From assembly GCA_029561145.1 (NCBI GenBank), contig JAKQJM010000064.1, positions 1 through 52,192 of the forward strand: DNA of 52,192 nucleotides, read 5' to 3'. Below are positions 1-7,723 of this stretch, one piece after another. A program made the translations under genes and the position numbers. This stretch comes from Pseudomonadota bacterium (lineage in GTDB: Bacteria > Pseudomonadota > Gammaproteobacteria > Xanthomonadales > Rhodanobacteraceae). Numbering within the stretch: position 1 is the first letter of the stretch; every line of letters starts with the position of its first letter. The notes under the pieces are model-generated. The model ran no database searches. It was not told the DNA's origin and saw nothing but the letters and a program-made list of their open reading frames with translations.

Positions 1-2690
1 TAGACCACGCCGGGTTGCATGCGCTCGCTGATCTGCGCGCGCAGGACGGTTTCACCGGCGCGGCTCGCGATGCCGACCCAATCGCCTTCCTTGATTCCGC
101 GCGTTTCGGCATCGTGCGGATGGACTTCGAGGAGATCCTCGCCGTGCCAGACCGTGTTCGGCGTGCGCCGCGTCTGCGCACCGACGTTGTACTGGCTGAG
201 GATGCGTCCGGTGGTCAGGATCAGCGGGAACTTCGCATTGACCTTTTCGGTGGTCGGCACATAGGCGGTCAGCATGAAACGACCCTTGCCGCGCACGAAC
301 TCATCGACATGCATGGTCGGCGTGCCGTCGGGCGCTTCGGCATTGCATGGCCACTGGATGCTGCCGAGTTCATCGATGCGCGCATAGCTGACGCCGGCAA
401 AGGTCGGCGTCAGGCGTGCGATCTCGTCCATGATCCCGGATGGATGCGTGTAATGCATCGGATAGCCAAGCGCATTGGAAATCAACTGGGTGATCTCCCA
501 GTCCGCGTAACCCGACTTCGGTTTCATCACGCGACGCACGCGCGAGATGCGACGTTCGGCGTTTGTGAATGTTCCGTCCTTTTCGAGGAAGGTCGAGCCG
601 GGCAGGAACACGTGGGCGAACTTGGCGGTCTCGTTGAGGAACAGGTCCTGCACGACGATGCATTCCATCGAGGTCAGGGCCGCGGTCACGTGCTGCGTGT
701 TCGGATCGGACTGGCCGATGTCCTCGCCCTGGATGTAGAGGCCCTTGAACTCGCCATCGAGCGCGGCCTCGAACATGTTCGGAATGCGCAGGCCCGGCTC
801 GGCGAGCAGAGGCACGCCCCAGTCGTGCTCGAAGATCGACCGCACGCTCGAATCGGAAACATGCCGGTAGCCCGGCAATTCGTGCGGGAACGAGCCCATG
901 TCGCAGGAGCCCTGCACGTTGTTCTGCCCGCGCAGAGGATTCACGCCGACGCCGCGGCGACCGATGTTGCCGGTCGCCATCGCGAGGTTCGCTATGGCCA
1001 TGACCGCGGTCGATCCCTGCGCATGCTCGGTCACGCCGAGACCGTAGTAGATGGCGGCATTGCCGCCGGTCGCGAACAGACGCGCCGCAGCGCGCATCTG
1101 CCTCGCGGGCACGCCGGTTTCCGACTCGGTGGCTTCGGGTGACTGCGCTTGGTCAGCAACAAACGCCTTCCATTTCGCGAAGGCCTCGGGCTCGCAGCGC
1201 AGAGCAACGAAGGCATCGTCGACCAGGCCCTCGGTCACGATCACGTGGGCCAGCGCGTTGAGCAGCGCGACATTGGTGCCGGGCCGCAGCTTGAGCAGGT
1301 GATCGGCTTCGACATGCGGCGCACGCGCCAGGTCGATGTGGCGGGGATCGGCGATGATCAGCCTCGCACCTTCGCGCAATCGCCGTTTCATCTGCGAGGC
1401 GAACACCGGATGCGCGTCGGTCGGATTGGCGCCGATGACGAAGATCACGTCGGACTGCATCACTGAATCGAAATCCTGGGTGCCCGCCGATTCGCCGAGC
1501 GTCGCCTTGAGCCCGTAGCCGGTCGGCGAGTGGCAGACGCGTGCGCAGGTATCGACGTTGTTGTTGCCGAACGCGGCGCGCACGAGCTTCTGCACGAGCC
1601 AGGTCTCTTCGTTCGTGCAACGTGACGAGGTGATTCCGCCGATCGCATCGCGACCGTGTTCGGCCTGGATGCGGCGGAACTCGGATGCGGTATGGGCGAT
1701 CGCTTGTTCCCACGAAACCACGGTCCACGGATCGCTGATCTTCGCGCGGATCATCGGCGTCGTGATGCGGTCGGCGTGCGTCGCATAACCGACCGCGAAC
1801 CGGCCCTTGACGCAGGAATGGCCATGATTCGCCTTGCCGTCGATGTGCGGAACCATGCGCACGAGTTCTTCGCCCCGCATCTCGGCGCGGAACGAGCAGC
1901 CGACGCCGCAATAGGCGCAGGTCGTGACCACGCTGTTCGACGCCTGGCCTTTCTCGATCACGGATTTTTCGAGCAGGGCCGTGGTCGGGCAGGCCTGCAC
2001 GCAAGCGCCGCAGGACACGCATTCGGACGCGAGAAACGTTTCATCCTGGCTGGCGACGACACGCGAGTCGAAGCCACGTCCTTCGATGGTCAGCGCAAAC
2101 GTGCCCTGCACCTCGTCGCAGGCGCGCACGCAGCGCGAGCAGACGATGCATTGCGACGGATCAAACCGGAAATACGGATTCGACGCATCGCTGGCGACGA
2201 AATGCGGATTGGCCGCGCCCTTGCGTTCGGCACTGAAATGATTGGCTCCATCGGTTCCGTAGCGATTGCCGGCGAGACCGACTGCCGCAGCGACGTCGCG
2301 CAATTCGCAGCGGCCACCGGGCGCACAGCCGGGACAATCGAGCGGGTGATCGGAGACATACAGTTCGATCACGCCGCGCCGGATCTCCGCCAGCTTCGCA
2401 GTCTGCGTGGCGACCTTCATGCCTTCGCTCACCGGCGTCGTGCAGGACGCGGGATAACCCTTCATGCCTTCGATCTTGACCAGGCACAGGCGGCACGATC
2501 CGAACGCATCGAGCGTATCGGTCGCGCACAGGCGCGGGATGTCGATCCGGTTGAGCGCAGCGGCGCGCATGACCGACGTGCCGGCCGGCACCTTGATTGC
2601 CACGCCATCGATTTCCAGACGCACGGGCTTCAGCGTATCCAGCGACTGGATCGCCGGCGTACCGTAATCAATGTCGTCAATCGAACGCAT
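1..2690 (-). CDS. fdsA: NAD-dependent formate dehydrogenase, molybdenum-containing alpha subunit (3' end outside window)
   Basis: Catalytic subunit that oxidises formate to CO2 at a bis-MGD molybdenum centre; electrons pass through Fe-S clusters to the FMN/NAD subunit. The frame runs open from the ATG at 2690 to the window edge, about 896 codons; family members are about 950-990 residues, so only the C-terminus is missing. In order: a [2Fe-2S] ferredoxin domain (cysteines near 55-83), a His/Cys cluster (HPLDCPGC near 115-122), two [4Fe-4S] sites (CIVCSRC and CVSCGAC, about 181-235), the molybdoenzyme Fe-S motif CAYCGVGC near 259, and the MGD domains. At about residue 386, in CARVCHSP, an ordinary TGC cysteine sits where E. 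coli FdhF has selenocysteine, so this is a Cys-type enzyme. It lies 66 bp after fdsB on the same strand. Function is well supported by family motifs; activity is inferred. Confidence 0.95.
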   Translation of the reverse strand, partial: MRSIDDIDYGTPAIQSLDTLKPVRLEIDGVAIKVPAGTSVMRAAALNRIDIPRLCATDTLDAFGSCRLCLVKIEGMKGYPASCTTPVSEGMKVATQTAKLAEIRRGVIELYVSDHPLDCPGCAPGGRCELRDVAAAVGLAGNRYGTDGANHFSAERKGAANPHFVASDASNPYFRFDPSQCIVCSRCVRACDEVQGTFALTIEGRGFDSRVVASQDETFLASECVSCGACVQACPTTALLEKSVIEKGQASNSVVTTCAYCGVGCSFRAEMRGEELVRMVPHIDGKANHGHSCVKGRFAVGYATHADRITTPMIRAKISDPWTVVSWEQAIAHTASEFRRIQAEHGRDAIGGITSSRCTNEETWLVQKLVRAAFGNNNVDTCARVCHSPTGYGLKATLGESAGTQDFDSVMQSDVIFVIGANPTDAHPVFASQMKRRLREGARLIIADPRHIDLARAPHVEADHLLKLRPGTNVALLNALAHVIVTEGLVDDAFVALRCEPEAFAKWKAFVADQAQSPEATESETGVPARQMRAAARLFATGGNAAIYYGLGVTEHAQGSTAVMAIANLAMATGNIGRRGVGVNPLRGQNNVQGSCDMGSFPHELPGYRHVSDSSVRSIFEHDWGVPLLAEPGLRIPNMFEAALDGEFKGLYIQGEDIGQSDPNTQHVTAALTSMECIVVQDLFLNETAKFAHVFLPGSTFLEKDGTFTNAERRISRVRRVMKPKSGYADWEITQLISNALGYPMHYTHPSGIMDEIARLTPTFAGVSYARIDELGSIQWPCNAEAPDGTPTMHVDEFVRGKGRFMLTAYVPTTEKVNAKFPLILTTGRILSQYNVGAQTRRTPNTVWHGEDLLEVHPHDAETRGIKEGDWVGIASRAGETVLRAQISERMQPGVV

Positions 2691-2756
2691 GTCTCGTCTC
2701 CTTCGATCGCTGCCCCGGCCAGACCGGAGCGGCAACGATCCTGGCAACTGCCCCGC

Positions 2757-4295
2757 TCATCGTCGAACGGCGAAATCCTCGGGGAAATGCTTCAACGCAC
2801 TGAGCACAGGCAAGGGCGTCAGGCCGCCCAGCGCGCACAGCGAACCGTGCAGCATCGTGTCGCACAGGCTGCGCAGCAGAACCTCGTCGGCTTCTGCGTC
2901 GGTGCCGGCACGCATGCGGTCGATGACCTCGACGCCACGGGTCGAGCCGATCCGGCACGGCGTGCACTTTCCACACGACTCGACTGCACAGAACTCCATC
3001 GCAAAGCGCGCCTGTTCGGCCATGTCGACGCTGTCATCGAACACGACGATGCCGCCGTGGCCGAGCATCGCATCGATCGCCGCAAAGGCTTCGTAGTCGA
3101 GCGGCGTGTCGAATTGGGATTCGGGCAGGTAGGCGCCGAGCGGTCCACCGACCTGCACGGCCCGGATCGGCCGCCCGCTCGCCGAGCCGCCACCGAACTC
3201 ATCGAGCAACTCGCGCAGGGTGACGCCGAACGCGAGCTCGATCAGACCGCCGCGCCGAATATTGCCGCCAAGCTGGATCGGCAAGGTGCCGCGCGATCGA
3301 CCGACACCGAGATCGCGATACCACGCTGCACCGTTGGCGAGGATATCGGGTACCGAAGCGAGGGTGATGACATTGTTGATGACCGTCGGCTTGCCGAACA
3401 ATCCCTTGATGGCCGGCAACGGCGGCTTGAAGCGCACCTGGCCGCGACGTCCTTCGAGACTCTCGAGCAGGGAAGTTTCCTCGCCGCAGATGTACGCACC
3501 GGCGCCGATGCGCAGTTCGATGTCGAAATCGCGCCCGCCTCCGCGAATGTCGCTGCCGAGCCAGCCTGCTTCGCGCGCCGTGTCGAGCGCTTCGGCAAAC
3601 ACGCGGCAAGCCAGCGGATATTCGCTGCGCAGATACACGTAGCCCTTCGTCGCACCGACGGCGCGTCCCGCGATCAGCATGCCTTCGATCAGCCGATACG
3701 GATCGCCTTCGATCAGCATGCGATCGGAGAACGTTCCCGAGTCGCCTTCATCGGCGTTGCAGACGATGTACTTCTGCTCCGCAACCTGGTCGAGCACGGT
3801 CTTCCACTTGATGCCGCAGGGAAACGCCGCACCGCCACGCCCGCGCAGACCCGATTCGATGACGGTCTGCACGATCGCCTCGGACGCCATCGAGCGTGCC
3901 TGCGCGAAACCTGCCCAGCCGCCGTTCGCAGCGTAGTCCGCCAGATCCAGCGGATCGGTGATGCCATTGCGCGAAAAACAATGGCGCAGCTGGCGTTTCA
4001 GCCAGGCCATGTTCTCGACCAGGCCAAGCGCGCGCGGGTGCCGGACATCGCCTGGGAATCCCGCATCGAAGAGCCCTTCGACATCGACGACGCCGATCGG
4101 GCCGTAGCCGATGCGGCCTTCGTCCGTCTCGATTTCAACCAGCGGTTCAAGCCAGCACAGGCCCCGCGAGCCGTTCCGCACGACCGTGACATCAACGCCT
4201 CGTCGCGCGGCTTCGCTCCTGATCCTGTCCGCAACGGCATCCGCGCCGCAGGCGACGGCGCTCGTGTCGCGCGGCACGAAGATGCGCCGGCTCAC
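2757..4295 (-). CDS. fdsB: NAD-dependent formate dehydrogenase, FMN/NAD-binding beta subunit
   Basis: NuoF/HoxF-like flavin subunit of 512 residues that passes electrons from the formate dehydrogenase Fe-S chain to NAD+ through FMN. An N-terminal thioredoxin-like region (about 1-100) precedes the NADH/FMN fold, with the glycine-rich GRGGAAFP near 152-159 and the [10 protein letters not shown] motif at 180-189. The C-terminal [4Fe-4S] ligands are visible as C441, C444 and C447 (CGKCTPC) plus C487. The start ATG overlaps the fdsG stop by 4 bp, so the two are translationally coupled. An N-terminal domain joined to a NuoF core is usual for Fds beta subunits and separates it from respiratory complex I NuoF, whose other partners are absent here. 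Confidence 0.95.
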   Translation of the reverse strand: MSRRIFVPRDTSAVACGADAVADRIRSEAARRGVDVTVVRNGSRGLCWLEPLVEIETDEGRIGYGPIGVVDVEGLFDAGFPGDVRHPRALGLVENMAWLKRQLRHCFSRNGITDPLDLADYAANGGWAGFAQARSMASEAIVQTVIESGLRGRGGAAFPCGIKWKTVLDQVAEQKYIVCNADEGDSGTFSDRMLIEGDPYRLIEGMLIAGRAVGATKGYVYLRSEYPLACRVFAEALDTAREAGWLGSDIRGGGRDFDIELRIGAGAYICGEETSLLESLEGRRGQVRFKPPLPAIKGLFGKPTVINNVITLASVPDILANGAAWYRDLGVGRSRGTLPIQLGGNIRRGGLIELAFGVTLRELLDEFGGGSASGRPIRAVQVGGPLGAYLPESQFDTPLDYEAFAAIDAMLGHGGIVVFDDSVDMAEQARFAMEFCAVESCGKCTPCRIGSTRGVEVIDRMRAGTDAEADEVLLRSLCDTMLHGSLCALGGLTPLPVLSALKHFPEDFAVRR

Positions 4296-4810
4296 GCGAC
4301 CTCCCCGCAGCCATCGAGCAATCGATCGACTGCTTCGAGCGAAAGCCGGCCGTGGACCTGCTCATCAAGCATTGCCGACGGCGCGCAGGCGCAATTGCCG
4401 AGGCAGTAGACCGGCTCGAGCGTGATACGTCCGTCCGCACTCGTTTCGTTGTATCCGATGCCGAGTCGCCGACGCACATGCGCCTCGATCGCCCGCGCTC
4501 CCATCGCCTGGCAGGCCTCGGCCCGACACAGCCTCAATACGTGCCGGCCCGGCGCCTCGCTGCGGAAGTGGTGATAGAAACTGACCACGCCATGCACCTC
4601 GGCGCGACTCAGGTTGAGCGCACTGGCAACCAACGGCAGTGAGGCCGGCGGCACGAAACCCAGCGCATCCTGGATTCCATGCAGGATCGGCAGCAACACA
4701 TCCTGCCGCGATTCGAACGACGCGATCACGGCCTCGACACTTGCGCGCGCAACCGCATCGAGGCCGGACCCCGGCGATGAGGGGTCGGGACGGGCGACGT
4801 GCGGCTTCAT
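4292..4810 (-). CDS. fdsG: NAD-dependent formate dehydrogenase, [2Fe-2S] gamma subunit
   Basis: NuoE-like electron-transfer subunit of 172 residues. An N-terminal helical domain (about 20-85) is followed by a thioredoxin-like [2Fe-2S] domain with ligands C95, C100, C136 and C140 (LCRAEAC and CLGNC), exactly the NuoE pattern. It is the first of the three fds genes, and its stop overlaps the fdsB start. A GGAAAG Shine-Dalgarno sequence lies three bases before the ATG. The gene order G-B-A matches known soluble fdsGBACD operons; accessory genes C and D, if present, would lie beyond the left edge. The preceding same-strand gene ends 51 bp upstream and might share the transcript. Confidence 0.93.
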   Translation of the reverse strand: MKPHVARPDPSSPGSGLDAVARASVEAVIASFESRQDVLLPILHGIQDALGFVPPASLPLVASALNLSRAEVHGVVSFYHHFRSEAPGRHVLRLCRAEACQAMGARAIEAHVRRRLGIGYNETSADGRITLEPVYCLGNCACAPSAMLDEQVHGRLSLEAVDRLLDGCGEVA

Positions 4811-4861
4811 GGACTTTCCATCGATGGCTCGACGTTTCCGAATCCGGAGTCGCGGCTCGAA

Positions 4862-5320
4862 CTACTTCGGTGCAAGGGCGGCAGCCTCGGCGCGATTGAT
4901 CGCGACGACCAGATCATAGGTCTTCCCGTCCGTCTCGGGCGGCTTCGCCGGAAACGACAAGCTGACGAACTGTCCTGAAAGCGTCGTGACCGAACGCTCG
5001 GCGCGCTGGACCCAATTGCCTTTCAGGCGTCCGAAGAAAGTCAGCTTGAGCTTGAGTGATTCCTTTCCACCCTGCTCGGCATCGAGTGGACTGACCGTCA
5101 CGAGTATGCGAAAACCCTCGTCGGGCTTGAGCGGATTCTCGTCGCGGATCTCGGCCTCGGCGTCTGCTTCGGCGACGATCGCAGGCTTGCCGATCAGCGA
5201 CCCGTCGCGCGAGATCGCCATGTCGATCCGGTACGCGGCGGGGGCAGCCAGGCTGATGCCGGATACGAACAACAGCAACAACGAAATCGAACTCAGGATT
5301 CTGGGGATGTTCATCAGCAT
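4862..5320 (-). CDS. small exported protein of unknown function
   Basis: About 152 residues if started at the ATG at 5320; the open frame extends further upstream to 5479, but that extension is Arg/Ser-rich and looks non-coding. The chosen start gives a typical signal peptide: a few polar residues, then a run of Leu/Ile/Val, then SLAAPAAYR with probable cleavage near AAP. An AAGAGAA sequence sits just upstream. The mature part has alternating hydrophobic and charged stretches that suggest beta strands, including DENPLKPDEGFRILVTVSP and RLKGNWVQRAERSVTTLSG. I do not recognise a family. It lies 51 bp upstream of fdsG on the same strand, so it may be cotranscribed with the formate dehydrogenase, but nothing in the protein ties it to that pathway. 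Confidence 0.7.
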   Translation of the reverse strand: MLMNIPRILSSISLLLLFVSGISLAAPAAYRIDMAISRDGSLIGKPAIVAEADAEAEIRDENPLKPDEGFRILVTVSPLDAEQGGKESLKLKLTFFGRLKGNWVQRAERSVTTLSGQFVSLSFPAKPPETDGKTYDLVVAINRAEAAALAPK

Positions 5321-5486
5321 GATTCTCTTGTCTGCAAGGGTTGAAGTCGGTGATTGGGATCGGTGATTGTTGCAGTCTGCCATGGCGCGGATCCTCGCAC
5401 GGGCGGCAGGAATCAGGTTGCGGGATGCGCAGCCGACGTTCGATCGGACGCTGGCTCGGCCGGAAAGTATCCGGCGCATGCGTTTC

Positions 5487-6464
5487 CTAGCGCGGCCGCA
5501 GTCCGCCTGTGGGGGGTTGCCAGCGCCGCAGTGCCTCGCGGGTGCGCTCGCGACCGAGTTCGATCAACCTCTCGGCACGATGAAAATCGTAGAAGGTCCC
5601 CGCGTTGCGCGGAATCGTGATCAGCAGATCCGGCGGCTGCGCCGCGAGCTTGAGCCGCGTGATGGTCTCCTGGACGGTATCGAGCGAGCGCGACAGCAGG
5701 TCGAGGATGCCGGGTTCCGGCGCCACGCCGGTCGACCGGGCATTGCCGAACCAGGCCCCGAAGCGGCGACGCTTGCGCTTTCCCGACGTGCCCGCGTCGC
5801 GATCACTGGAGGGCGGCAACTCGCCGTGGCGATCGTGGGTGAGGGCCGTTTCTGCCGCGTGGACCGAATCGAGCGGCTCTTCCGGCCCGTTCACGTCGAC
5901 AGCAATCGTCGCCTCGGTGAGATCGCGCAAGGTCGGCGAAATCGGCAGCGGGTTGAGCAGTCCGCCATCGACGAGCAGGCGCCCCTGATAACGATGCGGG
6001 CGGAAAATCGTCGGGATCGCGATCGAGGCGCGAATCGCATCGAACAGCGAACCCTGCGAGAACCAGACTTCACGATGCGCATCGAGATCGACTGCCACCG
6101 CGGTGTAGCTGATCGGAAGATCCTCGATATCGACGTCGCCGACGTGCGCGCGCAAGGCGTTGATGATGCGATCACCCTTGATGAATCCGCCGCCCCGGAC
6201 GGTGATATCGAGCAAGCGAAAGACATCGAAGCGGGCCAGCGGCAGCACCCAGTCGCGATAGACGTCGAGCTTGCCTGCGGCATACACGCCACCGACCATC
6301 GCGCCCATCGAACTGCCGGCGATCGAGCGGATGTCAAACCCCTGGGCGATCAATTCCTCGATCACCCCGATGTGCGCGTAACCGCGCGCGCCACCGGAAC
6401 CGAGCACGAGCGAAATCGGCATCGCCCGCCGCCCGGCTTGCTCGGCTGGCGCCAACCCGTTCAT
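5487..6464 (-). CDS. patatin-like phospholipase (RssA family)
   Basis: Serine acyl hydrolase of the patatin fold, 325 residues, predicted cytoplasmic. The glycine-rich oxyanion loop GSGGARGYAH lies at about 22-31, the nucleophile elbow GSSMG at 50-54 (S52), and the catalytic Asp in VDGG (D166), so both members of the Ser-Asp dyad are present. The region from about 230 to 260 is Arg/Lys-rich and looks like a flexible linker before a helical C-terminus. The ATG at 6464 overlaps the stop of the upstream WYL regulator by 4 bp, implying coupled translation; Met15 at 6422 is a possible alternative start closer to the conserved core. RssA-type proteins are housekeeping-like and of uncertain substrate, so lipid hydrolysis is inferred from the motifs. 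Confidence 0.9.
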   Translation of the reverse strand: MNGLAPAEQAGRRAMPISLVLGSGGARGYAHIGVIEELIAQGFDIRSIAGSSMGAMVGGVYAAGKLDVYRDWVLPLARFDVFRLLDITVRGGGFIKGDRIINALRAHVGDVDIEDLPISYTAVAVDLDAHREVWFSQGSLFDAIRASIAIPTIFRPHRYQGRLLVDGGLLNPLPISPTLRDLTEATIAVDVNGPEEPLDSVHAAETALTHDRHGELPPSSDRDAGTSGKRKRRRFGAWFGNARSTGVAPEPGILDLLSRSLDTVQETITRLKLAAQPPDLLITIPRNAGTFYDFHRAERLIELGRERTREALRRWQPPTGGLRPR

Positions 6465-7444
6465 GACGCGGCGGCCCCCTGATAGCTGCCGATCGCCAGC
6501 TGCAGCAGGATGCGCATCTCCTCGCGCAGCGAAACGGGCGCGATGACTTCGGCATCGGGGCCGTACTTGAGCACATCCATCAGCAGCTCGCGCGAGTTGC
6601 TGTAGGGCACCTTCAATTCATAGCGGCCATCGGGCAGCCAATGGCCTTCCTGTTGCGAATGCCAGTGCTCGTCAGCGACCCAGCGCGATGCGTGTTCGGA
6701 AAAGCGCAACACGGCAGTGGCTTTCGGCGCGCCGGAAAATATCCCGTAGCTCGATGCCAGATGCGCGTCGAGCTCGACAAGCTCGCGATCCAGCGATTCC
6801 CTGTCGCTGGTCTTCGGATTGCGCATGCGATCGAGGGCAAAGCTGCGCAGCGCTTCGCGCCCATGGTCCCAGGCATCGAGATACCAGTTGTCGCGGTAGT
6901 GGGCGAGGCGTTGCGGCGAGACATCGCGCGTGGTCGGCGCGTTCGTCGTGCGCGCCCGGTACTCGAAGGTCAGTCGCTTGCGGTTGAGCAGCGCGCTCGA
7001 CACGCAACGGAACACCGCCTGATCGAGCTTTCTCGCGCCGCTCGCAATGACCCGGATGCGCTCGACCGGAAGCGCACGCCCGCTTGCATGGTCGGAAAGC
7101 AGGGTCTCGATGCGTGCGCGGAACGGCGCGAGGGCTCCGGCGAGTACGCCGGGATCGGAACGATCGAGCAGCTCGTTGAGGGCGAGCAAGGCGGCGAGTT
7201 CCTCGCTCGACAACCACAGGCCGGGCAACTCGAAACGGTCCGCCTCGTCCTTCGCGTAGTGGATCGTGCCGTTCTCGGAATCGCTCTCGATCGGCGCACC
7301 GAGCGCATCGCGCAGGAAGGCTATGTCGCGGTACATCGTCGCGCGCGAGCACTGCAACTCTTCCTGGACATGCTTGAGGGTGACCGGATAACGCGCGGAC
7401 TTGAGCATCCGATGCAGAAGCAGGGTGCGTTCGTAGCGATCCAT
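6461..7444 (-). CDS. HTH and WYL-domain transcriptional regulator
   Basis: DNA-binding regulator of 327 residues. The N-terminus (about 1-60) is a winged helix of the HTH_11/DeoR type, with CSRATMYRDIAFLRDAL as the recognition region. The central part carries the WYL ligand-binding domain, with the signature DNWYLDAWDHG near 190-200, followed by the C-terminal WCX-like segment. The gene reads away from the molybdoenzyme operon across a 279-bp divergent region and is coupled to the patatin gene downstream. WYL proteins often regulate their own operon or a divergent neighbour in response to a nucleic-acid or metabolite ligand. Control of the soe operon is therefore plausible but not shown. Confidence 0.92.
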   Translation of the reverse strand: MDRYERTLLLHRMLKSARYPVTLKHVQEELQCSRATMYRDIAFLRDALGAPIESDSENGTIHYAKDEADRFELPGLWLSSEELAALLALNELLDRSDPGVLAGALAPFRARIETLLSDHASGRALPVERIRVIASGARKLDQAVFRCVSSALLNRKRLTFEYRARTTNAPTTRDVSPQRLAHYRDNWYLDAWDHGREALRSFALDRMRNPKTSDRESLDRELVELDAHLASSYGIFSGAPKATAVLRFSEHASRWVADEHWHSQQEGHWLPDGRYELKVPYSNSRELLMDVLKYGPDAEVIAPVSLREEMRILLQLAIGSYQGAAAS

Positions 7445-7723
7445 GGGCGGGACATGCCGGCAGGCCAGACGGATGGCGAGTTTGGCATAGCCGCCGGGAG
7501 CCGGGAACGGGAGACGCGGAATGGGATCCGGAGAGAATCAGGAACGAACGCTGGCCCGACGCATCCTCGCCAGCAGGGCGTGCACCCGCAGATTGCAAAC
7601 CCTGCAAAGACTTCCCTTGAAACAAGCATTTGCGCCGACGCGGCAGCGCAGATCAAGGCCGGCGCCCCCTCATCCGGGTTTAGCGTTTACCATCGGATGC
7701 TCCTGGGCACGCGCTGAAGATTG
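7445..7723. promoter_or_regulatory. divergent intergenic region between the WYL regulator and the soe operon
   Basis: This 279-bp gap must hold both promoters, since the flanking genes read outward. I see no open frame worth calling. It includes a G-rich stretch (about 7495-7535) of GGGAGCC/GGGAACGGGAG character, resembling other intergenic repeats in this window. No pair of good -35/-10 boxes stands out on either strand, so a promoter cannot be placed with confidence. Confidence 0.4.

Noticed and set aside
15-1142. 375-codon + strand frame at the left edge
   Set aside because: It is antisense to the catalytic domains of fdsA and has shadow-type composition.
1656-4409. Very long open frame on the + strand (917 codons) opposite fdsA, fdsB and fdsG
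   Set aside because: The opposite strand carries well-recognised formate dehydrogenase subunits with intact motifs. The long frame is Arg/Ala/His-rich with no known domain, as expected from antisense frames in GC-rich DNA.
5367-6482. 371-codon + strand frame opposite the patatin gene
   Set aside because: The - strand gene has the Ser-Asp dyad and is coupled to its neighbour.
5487-7444. WYL regulator plus patatin as an antiphage (CBASS-like) system
   Set aside because: No cyclase, ubiquitin-like, or other defence gene is nearby, and the patatin is of the housekeeping RssA type. Kept only as a regulatory pair of interest.
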